Shown here one piece after another: positions 1 through 7,603 of a DNA stretch of 60,382 bases. Each line of letters opens with the position of its first letter. Position 1 is the stretch's first letter. The DNA lies in the NCBI GenBank assembly GCA_902582845.1, contig CACHTQ010000006.1:1-60382 (forward strand), given 5' to 3'. A program made the translations under genes and the position numbers. The notes under the pieces are model-generated. The model saw nothing but the letters and a program-made list of their open reading frames with translations, made no database searches and was not told the origin of the DNA. The stretch comes from an uncultured Pelagibacteraceae bacterium. Lineage in GTDB: Bacteria; Pseudomonadota; Alphaproteobacteria; Pelagibacterales; Pelagibacteraceae.

Positions 1-889
1 CAAAAGCCATTCCTATTGGAAAACAGAAAATTAAGCAAAAAAAAGATATTATAAAAGTTAAAGATAATCCTCCCCAAGCTCCAGTTTCTACCCAGTTTAA
101 ACCATCTAATTTACCTAACTCAATGTACTCCTCAAAAAATATAAAATACTTTAAAGCTATATAAAGAGCCAAAGGAACAATCAAAAAATAATAGAATTTA
201 TATTTTGCAGGTATAAAAAACCCTAAAATAATTGATAAGATGGCTGCAATAATCCCATATGAAAAATCAAAAAATACGGGACCACCGGATATAAAGAAAA
301 AGATAAATAAGAATGCAATCAGAGGATAAATAACAACATAGTAAAGTGTTAAATACTTCTTAAATCTGTCAGTTGCAAAATAACCAACTGAACCCATTAA
401 TACTAAGGCTATAAATGATAAATTTATTCTCCATTGCTCAGCATTAGGGTACATCCCATACATAAATCTTCTCATCCAAACTTTAATATATGTCCAACAA
501 GCTCCTGAACCAGTGCAAACATCTTTGGTATCTCCTGCGAAACTTGCATCTATTACAAACCAGCTAAGAATAGGTGGAAGAGATTTGATAATAACAAATA
601 TAATCAGTAATGACAGAACTGCATTAAAGTTGTTGGTATTTATATGTTTATTTAAAAGATCTAATTGTTTTATTCCGCTAAATTCTATCCTTATAAAATA
701 AAGTCCAACAAAACCTAATATTAATGGAAATAAAAAACTTAAAAAACCAGGTAAAAAACCAGTTAAATTTAAGCTAAAAAATGAATTTAGAAAAACATCC
801 AATACACTAATCAAAAATAAAAAAGAACCTAAGTATAAGAAAGTATTTAAATTATTTTTATCAGGCCTTAAAAAATTTATTTTTGACAT
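1..889 (-). CDS. aapM: General amino-acid ABC transporter permease AapM (partial, left edge)
   Basis: Inner-membrane permease of a polar amino-acid ABC importer, pairing with AapQ. The open frame starts with an ATG at 889 that shares one base with the aapQ stop (TAATG) and stays open to the window edge, giving 296 complete codons without the C-terminal EAA loop. The protein begins MSKINFLRPDKNN and contains several hydrophobic segments. The Cys/Trp-containing stretch GACWTYIKVWMRRFMYG near residues 150-165 resembles the extended N-terminal half typical of AapM-type permeases. It is the third gene after aapJ and aapQ; the ATPase gene aapP is expected just beyond the left edge. Identity rests mainly on context and hydrophobic pattern. 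Confidence 0.8.
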   Translation of the reverse strand, partial: MSKINFLRPDKNNLNTFLYLGSFLFLISVLDVFLNSFFSLNLTGFLPGFLSFLFPLILGFVGLYFIRIEFSGIKQLDLLNKHINTNNFNAVLSLLIIFVIIKSLPPILSWFVIDASFAGDTKDVCTGSGACWTYIKVWMRRFMYGMYPNAEQWRINLSFIALVLMGSVGYFATDRFKKYLTLYYVVIYPLIAFLFIFFFISGGPVFFDFSYGIIAAILSIILGFFIPAKYKFYYFLIVPLALYIALKYFIFFEEYIELGKLDGLNWVETGAWGGLSLTFIISFFCLIFCFPIGMAF

Positions 890-2040
890 TATTTTTCCTG
901 TATTGCAATTTTTTTGTTATACCAATTCATTAAAAGTGAAATTGAAATACTTAAGGTTAAATAGGTAAACATAGTTATTGAAACTATTTCAATAGCCTTT
1001 CCGGTTTGCATTAAAGCAGTCCCTGCAAACACTAAAACTAAATCAGGATAAGCAATAGCTGCTGCTAATGAAGAGTTTTTTGTTAAATTTAAATATTGAT
1101 TTGTTGTTGGTGGAATTATTATTCTTAAAGCTTGAGGCATAATTACAAGTTTAAGTACCTGATTTGGGGTTAATCCTATAGATGCAGCAGCCTCTTTTTG
1201 TCCTTTACCTACACCTTGAATTCCTGCTCTTACACATTCTGCAATAAAAGTAGCTGTGTAAAGAGATAAAGAAAGAGTAAGAGCTATCAATTCTGGAGGT
1301 AAACTTACTCCACCTTCATATATGAAAGAAGTTGTGGCTAATTGTTTTAAAACAGGAACTTCAAATGAAATACCTACTCCGCCAATCAAAAAACTTAAAA
1401 GAGGTAAAATAAATATTAATCCTATTGATATCAAAAATACTGGTATTTGTTTTCCTTGATTTTCTTGAACTCTCTTAGCATGAATACGAATAACAATTAT
1501 AGCTATTATTGCTGCAACTATTGAATAAAAGAAAACACTAAAATTTTGCCAAATAAATGCTGGAACATAAAGACCTTTAATGGTTAAGAAAAAAACACCA
1601 AAAATTGCCTCTGCATCTTGTGGAAGTGGTAAAGCTCTTAGTGCAGCAAAATACCAAAAAAATATTTGAAGCAGTAATGGAATATTTCTAAAAAACTCAA
1701 CATAAAAGGCTGCGAATTTATTTATTAAGTAATTAGGAGATAACCTTGCTACACCAACTATTACACCAAGAATAGTTGCAATTATAATCCCAATAACTGA
1801 AACAAGAATTGTATTTAATAACCCGACTAAATAAGCTCTAAAATATGAATGTGAGCCATCGTATTCTATTAATGAAAATTGTACATCGAAAGAGGACTCT
1901 TGTGATAAAAACCCATAACCAAAATCAATCCCTCTATTTTCCATATTAATCTGAGCGTTATAAGTAAAAAAACCAAAGACTAATACGACAGCAGTAACTG
2001 TAATTAATTGTGGAACAATATCTTTAAGTTTAAAATTCAC
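889..2040 (-). CDS. aapQ: General amino-acid ABC transporter permease AapQ
   Basis: Inner-membrane permease of the HisM/AapQ family, importing polar amino acids with AapM, an ATPase and the binding protein AapJ. The 383-residue protein has one N-terminal membrane segment, an extended periplasmic part (about 25-65), and then the conserved permease domain. The EAA loop that contacts the ATPase is visible as EAAASIGLTPNQVLKLVIMP around residues 283-303. The start is GTG at 2040 with no convincing Shine-Dalgarno sequence. It lies 75 bases after aapJ, separated from it by a terminator-like hairpin, which suggests the permeases are made at a lower level than the binding protein. Family assignment is firm; exact substrate range is inferred. 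Confidence 0.93.
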   Translation of the reverse strand: MNFKLKDIVPQLITVTAVVLVFGFFTYNAQINMENRGIDFGYGFLSQESSFDVQFSLIEYDGSHSYFRAYLVGLLNTILVSVIGIIIATILGVIVGVARLSPNYLINKFAAFYVEFFRNIPLLLQIFFWYFAALRALPLPQDAEAIFGVFFLTIKGLYVPAFIWQNFSVFFYSIVAAIIAIIVIRIHAKRVQENQGKQIPVFLISIGLIFILPLLSFLIGGVGISFEVPVLKQLATTSFIYEGGVSLPPELIALTLSLSLYTATFIAECVRAGIQGVGKGQKEAAASIGLTPNQVLKLVIMPQALRIIIPPTTNQYLNLTKNSSLAAAIAYPDLVLVFAGTALMQTGKAIEIVSITMFTYLTLSISISLLMNWYNKKIAIQEK

Positions 2041-2072
2041 GATGGGAGTAATATAGAAGCTTATAAAAAAAA

Positions 2073-2092
2073 GGGCTAGAAAAATCTAGCCC
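2073..2092 (-). terminator. Terminator / attenuating hairpin between aapJ and aapQ
   Basis: Perfect 8-bp inverted repeat GGGCTAGA / TCTAGCCC with a 4-base loop. On the minus strand it is followed by an uninterrupted run of eight Ts, and the stem can be extended by A-T pairs to about 2068-2097. This is the classic intrinsic-terminator shape. Because the permease genes lie downstream in the same direction, it most likely terminates part of the aapJ transcripts and stabilises a short aapJ mRNA. The flanking A and T runs make it plausible in either direction. Confidence 0.85.
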
Positions 2093-2115
2093 TTTTTAAT
2101 CATTTAAATATGCAA

Positions 2116-3156
2116 TTATCTTGCAGGTGGTACGTAAAGAATTCCACCCTTAGTCCATAATTCATTTGGACCTCTATCAGGTAAAATTCCAGTGTCAGCT
2201 ATATTTCTTTTATAGCTTTCACCATAATTACCAACTTGCTTGATAATTCTTAGACTCCAGTCGTTATCTAGACCAAAAGCAGCACCTAATTCACCTTCTG
2301 CTCCAACTAATCTTTTAATAGCTGGGTTATCAGAAGTTTTCATCATATCTGCATTTGCTGAAGTAATACCGTATTCTTCTGCTTCGATCATAGTATTTAA
2401 TGACCATCTTACGATATCCTCCCACACAGAATCACCTTGTCTCACAACAGGACCTAATGGCTCCTTTGAAACAGTTTCAGGTAACACAATGTGTTCATCT
2501 GGATTAGACATTTTTGTTCTCTGTGCAGCAAGACCAGATTTATCAGTAGTGTAAGTATCACATCTACCTGCATCATAAGCAGCTACAACTTCATCAGCTT
2601 TTTCAAAAGCAACTGGTTCATATTTGATCCCTTTAGAATTAAAGAAGTCTCTCATATTTAACTCAGTTGTTGTACCAATGTTAGTACAAGCTGAGATACC
2701 ATCTTTGAATTGGCTTGTTGAAGTAATACCAGAACTTTTTCTAACCATAAAACCTTGGCCATCGTAGAAATTTACTCCAACGAATGTAAGTCCGATATCA
2801 GCATCTCTAGAAAGAGTCCAAGTTGTGTTTCTTGATAAGATATCAATCTCACCAGAAGTTAAAGCAGTAAACCTTTCTTTAGCACTTAGTGGTGTAAACT
2901 TAACTTTGTTTGCATCACCTAGCACTGCAGCAGCTACTGCTCTACATACATCAACATCAATACCAGTCCAATTTCCTGCAGCATCAGCGTTAGAAAATCC
3001 TGGAAGACCTTGAGATACTCCACATCTTACAAAACCCTTCTTTTGAGTGTTTTTAAGTGTTTTAGATTTTTTAGCAGCCATAGACTCTGTTGTAAAAGTG
3101 AACAACACAGCAACCATAGCAACTAAAGAAGTTAATTGTTTTAAGTATTTAAACAT
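2116..3156 (-). CDS. aapJ: General amino-acid ABC transporter periplasmic binding protein AapJ
   Basis: Periplasmic solute-binding protein of the general amino-acid importer, 346 residues. A Sec signal peptide covers about residues 1-27 (hydrophobic core LVAMVAVLFTF, likely cut after TESMA). The mature part shows the family-3 binding-protein pattern: FVRCGVSQGLPGFS, then GIDVDVCRAVAAAVLGD with the amino-acid-binding core, ALTSGEIDILSRNTTWTLSRD, and DAGRCDTYTTDKSGLAAQR. A Shine-Dalgarno-like AGGAAG lies four bases before the ATG. Abundant periplasmic binding proteins are characteristic of SAR11 cells. The gene is followed by a terminator-like hairpin and preceded by a leader with two tandem hairpins. 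Confidence 0.95.
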   Translation of the reverse strand: MFKYLKQLTSLVAMVAVLFTFTTESMAAKKSKTLKNTQKKGFVRCGVSQGLPGFSNADAAGNWTGIDVDVCRAVAAAVLGDANKVKFTPLSAKERFTALTSGEIDILSRNTTWTLSRDADIGLTFVGVNFYDGQGFMVRKSSGITSTSQFKDGISACTNIGTTTELNMRDFFNSKGIKYEPVAFEKADEVVAAYDAGRCDTYTTDKSGLAAQRTKMSNPDEHIVLPETVSKEPLGPVVRQGDSVWEDIVRWSLNTMIEAEEYGITSANADMMKTSDNPAIKRLVGAEGELGAAFGLDNDWSLRIIKQVGNYGESYKRNIADTGILPDRGPNELWTKGGILYVPPAR

Positions 3157-3175
3157 ATTTCTTCCTATTGTTTAT

Positions 3176-3212
3176 TTATTTGTTAACAAATAATTCAAAA
3201 TTACTTTTGAAT
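3176..3212 (-). promoter_or_regulatory. Tandem hairpins in the aapJ 5' leader
   Basis: Two perfect inverted repeats lie end to end, 20 bases before the aapJ start codon. The first (3193-3212) has 8-bp arms ATTCAAAA / TTTTGAAT; read on the minus strand its loop is GTAA, a GNRA-type tetraloop. The second (3176-3193) is an 18-bp perfect palindrome, TTATTTGTTAACAAATAA. They share one base. Both lie between the candidate promoter and the Shine-Dalgarno sequence, so they would be transcribed. They could act as RNA structures controlling stability or translation, or the palindrome could be a DNA operator. No known riboswitch class was recognised. Confidence 0.5.
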
Positions 3213-3219
3213 ATTGATA

Positions 3220-3251
3220 ATTTAAGCATGTTCAAAAATACTCTTCAAGAG
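3220..3251 (-). promoter_or_regulatory. Candidate aapJ promoter with overlapping palindrome
   Basis: On the minus strand a TTGAAG (-35-like, 3248-3243) is followed after 17 bases by TTAAAT (-10-like, 3225-3220), giving a leader of about 57 bases to the aapJ ATG. The -35 hexamer lies inside the perfect palindrome CTCTTcAAGAG (3241-3251), which could be an operator. A second possible -35, TTGACT at 3291-3286, has no good -10 partner. The hexamers are weak matches in an AT-rich background, so the call is tentative. Confidence 0.3.
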
Positions 3252-3331
3252 GAATTTATTAGATATTTTGACCCCATGAAATTCGAGTCAAGATAATAAT
3301 TATATAAAAATATCAGCGAAAAAATGATGTC

Positions 3332-3408
3332 TGGCGCGCCCTGAAGGATTCGAACCTACGACCCTCGGTTTAGAAAACCGATGCTCTATCCAGCTGAGCT
3401 AAGGGCGC
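3332..3408 (-). tRNA. tRNA-Arg (anticodon UCU)
   Basis: A complete cloverleaf reads on the minus strand. The acceptor stem is GCGCCCT / AGGGCGC with discriminator G and a genomically encoded CCA (3334-3332). The D stem is GCTC / GAGC. The anticodon stem is TCGGT / ACCGA with loop TTTCTAA, giving anticodon TCT at plus positions 3372-3374. The T arm carries TTCGAAT. The RNA would be 77 nt including CCA and would decode AGA/AGG, the likely dominant arginine codons in such an AT-rich genome. It lies 34 bases after trkH and upstream of the aapJ promoter region; no separate strong promoter is evident. Confidence 0.97.
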
Positions 3409-3442
3409 ATCAAAAAAATAATCTTACATATACAATAATAAC

Positions 3443-4849
3443 TTAATTTTTAAAAAGGAATTTTTTTATTAAAAGTAAAATTGTTAATAACTCTATCCTA
3501 CCCACAATCATAAAGAAAATAAGACAATATTTACTAAATAATTGAAGATTATAAAAATCAAATTCCTTTAAACCATAGATTGAAGAGTTTACAGTGTTCA
3601 TTAAAGTTAAAATTGCTAACTTGAAAGAGTTAACAAATGTTATTCCACTTAAGCTTAGTAATGAAGTTAATATGAATAAAGATAAAATAAATATTATTAT
3701 TGTAAGAAAATATTTATTAATTTCATCAAGATTAAAATTAATTTTTGTGAAAATTAACTTATTCATAAAAACATTTTTAGGTCTACTAAAAGATAAAATT
3801 TGATTTAGTGAGAATTTAAATAGTGAATAAATCTTTATAAATCTTAAACCAGAACTTGTTGAAAAAAAAGATCCACCTATAATTACCAAGATTAGAAATA
3901 TAAAGTTCAAATTTTCTTGGCCAGAACTTAATGAAAAACCAATATTAGTCATACTGCTAATTATTGCAAAAAGATTTATAAAAAATTCATAATTGAAACT
4001 AAAAAAAAGAAAAAAAATAGTAGTTACAATTATTAAATAAACAAATAAGTGTAGATCTTCATAAAAAAAATTAACATTTTTTTTTCTAAGAAAAATTAAA
4101 TTGTATGAGAAGAAAAGACTAAAAAATGAAAAAAGCATCAACAATGAAAATATAATTATTTGAGCATTTTCTTTAATTATAGTTGATAATTCGTTGACAG
4201 GTAAAAAACCACCTGATGAAATTATTGTTAAAGATAAATTTAATGAATCGAAAGTTCTTATAGAAAAAATATTTAAAACTATAAATATCATTATCGTCAA
4301 TGATGAATATAAAATAAAAATTTTAGCTGCTTGTTTCAAAATTTCTGAACTATTAAATGATATAAAATTTGTTAAAGTTTTTTTAAAACTGTCATCATAG
4401 ATATCTATTAAATAAATTATAGAAAATAAAAAATAAAGACCTCCTATCCATTGAGTAGATGATCTCCAGATAATTAAACTTTGATCAATAAGTTTTATAT
4501 TTTCAAAAACTGTAAAACCAGTAGATGTAAATCCTGATATTGCCTCAAAAAAAGAATTTGAAAAAGTTAAATTGTAGATACTGAAATAAAATGGAATTGA
4601 TAAAACCAAAGGTATTAACAAATAACCTAAAAAAATGCTTAATATTCTTTGAAAAATATTAGATTTGATATCATATTTTCCAAATTTAAAAAAAGTTATA
4701 AATAAGATAGATGATGCTAGTAAAGTAAAATAATAAGTATCTAAATTTAAATATAGATTAAAATAGTAAGAATAAAGAATGTTAAAAAAAGAAAGTATTG
4801 AAACAATACCAAAAAAAAAACTTAAATATTTGATCTGCAATTTAAACAT
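3443..4849 (-). CDS. trkH: Potassium uptake protein TrkH
   Basis: Integral membrane potassium-translocating subunit of the Trk system, 468 residues and very hydrophobic throughout. P-loop-like stretches with glycines typical of TrkH/KtrB selectivity filters are visible: EAISGFTSTGFTVFENI (about residues 103-119), TIISSGGFLPV, SSMTNIGFSLSSGQENL and LMNTVNSSIYG. The first and third fit the TxxGF/NIGFS pattern best; the last is more diverged. It starts four bases after trkA, its cytoplasmic NAD-binding regulator, and closes the ntrY-ntrX-trkA-trkH unit. The Trk/Ktr family is clear, while the subfamily name is inferred from the trkA partner. Confidence 0.9.
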   Translation of the reverse strand: MFKLQIKYLSFFFGIVSILSFFNILYSYYFNLYLNLDTYYFTLLASSILFITFFKFGKYDIKSNIFQRILSIFLGYLLIPLVLSIPFYFSIYNLTFSNSFFEAISGFTSTGFTVFENIKLIDQSLIIWRSSTQWIGGLYFLFSIIYLIDIYDDSFKKTLTNFISFNSSEILKQAAKIFILYSSLTIMIFIVLNIFSIRTFDSLNLSLTIISSGGFLPVNELSTIIKENAQIIIFSLLMLFSFFSLFFSYNLIFLRKKNVNFFYEDLHLFVYLIIVTTIFFLFFSFNYEFFINLFAIISSMTNIGFSLSSGQENLNFIFLILVIIGGSFFSTSSGLRFIKIYSLFKFSLNQILSFSRPKNVFMNKLIFTKINFNLDEINKYFLTIIIFILSLFILTSLLSLSGITFVNSFKLAILTLMNTVNSSIYGLKEFDFYNLQLFSKYCLIFFMIVGRIELLTILLLIKKFLFKN

Positions 4850-4853
4850 TCAA

Positions 4854-6245
4854 TTAAACAGAGCTTAGTCTGAAAAGATTTTCCACAACTCCAACTGTGT
4901 CTTTTTTTACAATTAAAACAATCTGATCATCTTTTTTAAAAACAAAATAAGACTTTGGGATAATTACCTTCTTGTTTCTTAGAACAGCTCCGATTCTTAT
5001 TTCATCTGGTAAGTTTGAATTTTTTAATTCTTTATTAATCAATTCTGAAGACTCGATTATCTCCGCCTCTATTACCTCATACTCACCATTTGATATTGTA
5101 TAAGCATTTTCAATTGTTCCCTTGTGAATATGTTTTAAGATACTGGAAACTGTATTCATTCTAGGATCAATCAAATCATCAATTTTCAATGATGACTGTA
5201 ATAAAGAATAATTTGGTTTATTAATTAAAGCCATTGTTCTTTTATCTTCAATCTCTTTTTGATCTTTAGCAAATTTTTCAACAAGAACACTAACCATTAA
5301 ATTATCTTCATCATCATTCGTAAGAGCTAGAACAGTTTCTGCTTCATCTAAATTTGCCTCAGATAAAACTTCTTCATCTAATCCATTTCCATTTATTACA
5401 ATTGTGTTATTCAATTCATTTGCAAGATATTCTGATCGAATTTTATCCTTTTCTACGATTTTTACCCTCACCCCATCTAACGTATCTTCAATGTTTTTAG
5501 CAAGGTTATAACCAATATTACCTCCTCCGATAATCAAAATTTTTTTTGATATTTTTTCTGTATGACCAAAAGCCTCTAAAGTCTCACCCATTTGTGAAGA
5601 GTTAATTATTACGTAAATCTTATCATTTTCTTCTATTTGATCAGTTTTTTTTGGAATAAAAGATTTATCTTCTCTGATAATCGCAATTATATTTGCATCC
5701 AAATTTGGAAATTTATTTGTTAATTCATTAAGTTTTAACCCAATTAATTTACAATTATCTTTAATTAGTATTTCTAAAAGCCTGATTTGATTATCTGCAA
5801 ATGGAACACTATCTAATGCTCCTGGTGCCTCTAATTTTCTTTGTATTGATCTTGCAATTTCAATTTCTGGTGAAATTATTACGTCAATTGGTAAGTTTTC
5901 TTTATTATAAACTCTAGTAAATTTTGGATTTAAATAATCTTGAGATCTAATTCTGGCAATTTTTTTTGGAATATTAAAAATGGAAAATGCTATTTGACAA
6001 ATTAACATATTAATTTCATCATTTCTGGTTACTGCTATTATCATATCAGTTTCAGCTGCATTAGCTTTTTCAAGTATTGAAGGATAGGTTGCCTTACCAA
6101 CTATTGCTTTTACATCAAGCGAGTCGTTAATTTTTTGTATATCTTCACTTGATTGATCAATTACAGTAATAGAATGACCCTGTTCACTAAGTAATTTGGC
6201 AATAGTAAAACCTACTCTTCCAGCACCACAAATTATAATATTCAT
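4854..6245 (-). CDS. trkA: Trk system potassium uptake regulator TrkA
   Basis: Cytoplasmic peripheral subunit that binds NAD(H) and gates TrkH. The 463-residue protein has the duplicated architecture of TrkA: an N-terminal Rossmann fold starting MNIIICGAGRVGFTIAKLL (GxGxxG at 7-12), a TrkA-C region, then a second Rossmann fold starting KKILIIGGGNIGYNLA near residue 235, and a second TrkA-C region ending near 460. Length matches the family's usual 455-460 residues. It sits two bases after ntrX. In many alphaproteobacteria ntrX is likewise followed by trkA and then hfq and hflX; here trkH follows instead. Confidence 0.95.
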   Translation of the reverse strand: MNIIICGAGRVGFTIAKLLSEQGHSITVIDQSSEDIQKINDSLDVKAIVGKATYPSILEKANAAETDMIIAVTRNDEINMLICQIAFSIFNIPKKIARIRSQDYLNPKFTRVYNKENLPIDVIISPEIEIARSIQRKLEAPGALDSVPFADNQIRLLEILIKDNCKLIGLKLNELTNKFPNLDANIIAIIREDKSFIPKKTDQIEENDKIYVIINSSQMGETLEAFGHTEKISKKILIIGGGNIGYNLAKNIEDTLDGVRVKIVEKDKIRSEYLANELNNTIVINGNGLDEEVLSEANLDEAETVLALTNDDEDNLMVSVLVEKFAKDQKEIEDKRTMALINKPNYSLLQSSLKIDDLIDPRMNTVSSILKHIHKGTIENAYTISNGEYEVIEAEIIESSELINKELKNSNLPDEIRIGAVLRNKKVIIPKSYFVFKKDDQIVLIVKKDTVGVVENLFRLSSV

Positions 6246-6247
6246 AT

Positions 6248-7603
6248 TTAGTTAAATTCTTTTATACCAAGACCCTTTAGCTTTCTATGTAAGGCACTTC
6301 TTTCCATCCCAACAAAAGTAGCTGTTTTTGATATATTTCCATTAAATTTTTTTAATTGTATTGTTAGATATTCTTTTTCAAACTTTTCTCTCGCCTCTTT
6401 TAATGGAACAGAAAGACTATTTTCATTCACTTTACCTATACTATTACTGCCTTTTAATGACTCCTTGATTATATTTGAAATCTTATCCTGAGTATTTGGT
6501 TGAAGAATTGCGATTCGTTCGATTAAATTTCTTAATTCCCTTACATTACCATGCCAATCATGGTTCAAAATGTAACTGTTATTTTCATCAATTTCTAACA
6601 TTTTAATCTTATAATTTTCGGATATTTGTCTAGAAAAATAATTTATTAAAAGTGGAATATCTGAAATTCTTTCATTCAGTGGTTTTATGTTTATCTCAAA
6701 TACATTCAATCTGTGAAATAAATCCTCTCTAAAATTTCCATACTCAATTTCTTTTTTTAGATCTTTACTAGATGAACAAATTAGTCTTACATCGACATTT
6801 ATATCACTATTTCCATTTACCCTTTTAAACTTTTGATCTGTTAAAACTCTTAAAATTTTTGATTGTATATCTAAAGGTATTTCGGATACTTGGTCAACTA
6901 GTAAAGTTCCTTTATTAGCTTTTTCTAATGCACCATAAGAAATAGAACCATCGTCTTTTTCTTCACCAAATAACTCTAACTCATATTTATTATTATCTAA
7001 TAAAGCTCCGTTAATTATTATAAATGGATTATTTTTTCTTTTAGATTTTTTATGTATTTTTCTTGCTATCAATTCTTTTCCAGATCCTGATGGACCATTT
7101 ACAAAAATTCTGCTTTCGGTAATTGATATTTTATCGATTTGATCTCGTATATTGGATATATTTTTGCTGTCACCTATTAAATCATATGATGAAAAGAGTT
7201 TATTTTCATATTCTTTATTTTGGTTTTTTAAATTTAAATTTTCAACTGCCCTATTAATAAAATTTAATAATCTTGCACGGTCAAAGGGTTTTTCAACAAA
7301 TTCAAAAGCACCATGTTTTAATGAATTAATTGCCATTTCTATATTTGCATGTCCAGAAATCATAATTACTGGAACATCATTATTTTTTGATTTAATATGA
7401 GTTAAAAGTTGAATACCATCATTATCGCCCTTATCTAATTTTACGTCGAGAATAGCAACGTCTGGCATTTTTTTATCAATTTCGCTAAGCGCCTGACTGT
7501 AATTTGCTGCAACTCTTGTTTTATAACCAGCATCTATAATTAGTTCATTCAGAATATTTCTTATATCTGAATTATCATCGACGATTAATATCTCAACATT
7601 CAT
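6248..7603 (-). CDS. ntrX: NtrX-type response regulator, degenerate AAA+ domain
   Basis: Response regulator partner of NtrY. Residues 1-120 are an intact receiver domain: acidic pair D9-D10, phospho-acceptor D53 (VAILDVKL), MISGHA, and K105 in EKPF. Residues about 140-370 are an AAA+ domain with Walker A GPSGSGK (170-176), and residues about 400-450 a Fis-type helix-turn-helix (ISKTATFVGMERSALHRKL). Two key AAA+ features are altered. After ELFG there is EEKDDGSISYGAL instead of the sigma-54-contacting GAFTGA loop, and Walker B reads LLVDQ, with Gln238 (codon CAA at 6892-6890) in place of the usual Glu. It probably acts as a phosphorylation-controlled DNA-binding regulator rather than a sigma-54 activator. 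Confidence 0.92.
   Translation of the reverse strand: MNVEILIVDDNSDIRNILNELIIDAGYKTRVAANYSQALSEIDKKMPDVAILDVKLDKGDNDGIQLLTHIKSKNNDVPVIMISGHANIEMAINSLKHGAFEFVEKPFDRARLLNFINRAVENLNLKNQNKEYENKLFSSYDLIGDSKNISNIRDQIDKISITESRIFVNGPSGSGKELIARKIHKKSKRKNNPFIIINGALLDNNKYELELFGEEKDDGSISYGALEKANKGTLLVDQVSEIPLDIQSKILRVLTDQKFKRVNGNSDINVDVRLICSSSKDLKKEIEYGNFREDLFHRLNVFEINIKPLNERISDIPLLINYFSRQISENYKIKMLEIDENNSYILNHDWHGNVRELRNLIERIAILQPNTQDKISNIIKESLKGSNSIGKVNENSLSVPLKEAREKFEKEYLTIQLKKFNGNISKTATFVGMERSALHRKLKGLGIKEFN

Noticed and set aside
513..701. Plus-strand open frame of 62 codons at the left end
   Set aside because: It is antisense to the aapM reading frame, which is open over the whole region and encodes a permease; no Shine-Dalgarno sequence or homology is apparent.
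3263..3291. TTGACT-based promoter for aapJ and a TTGACC/GATAAT promoter on the plus strand at the same place
   Set aside because: The minus-strand version lacks a good -10 at proper spacing, and the plus-strand version has no gene downstream in its direction. The TTGAC/GTCAA symmetry makes chance matches in both directions likely.
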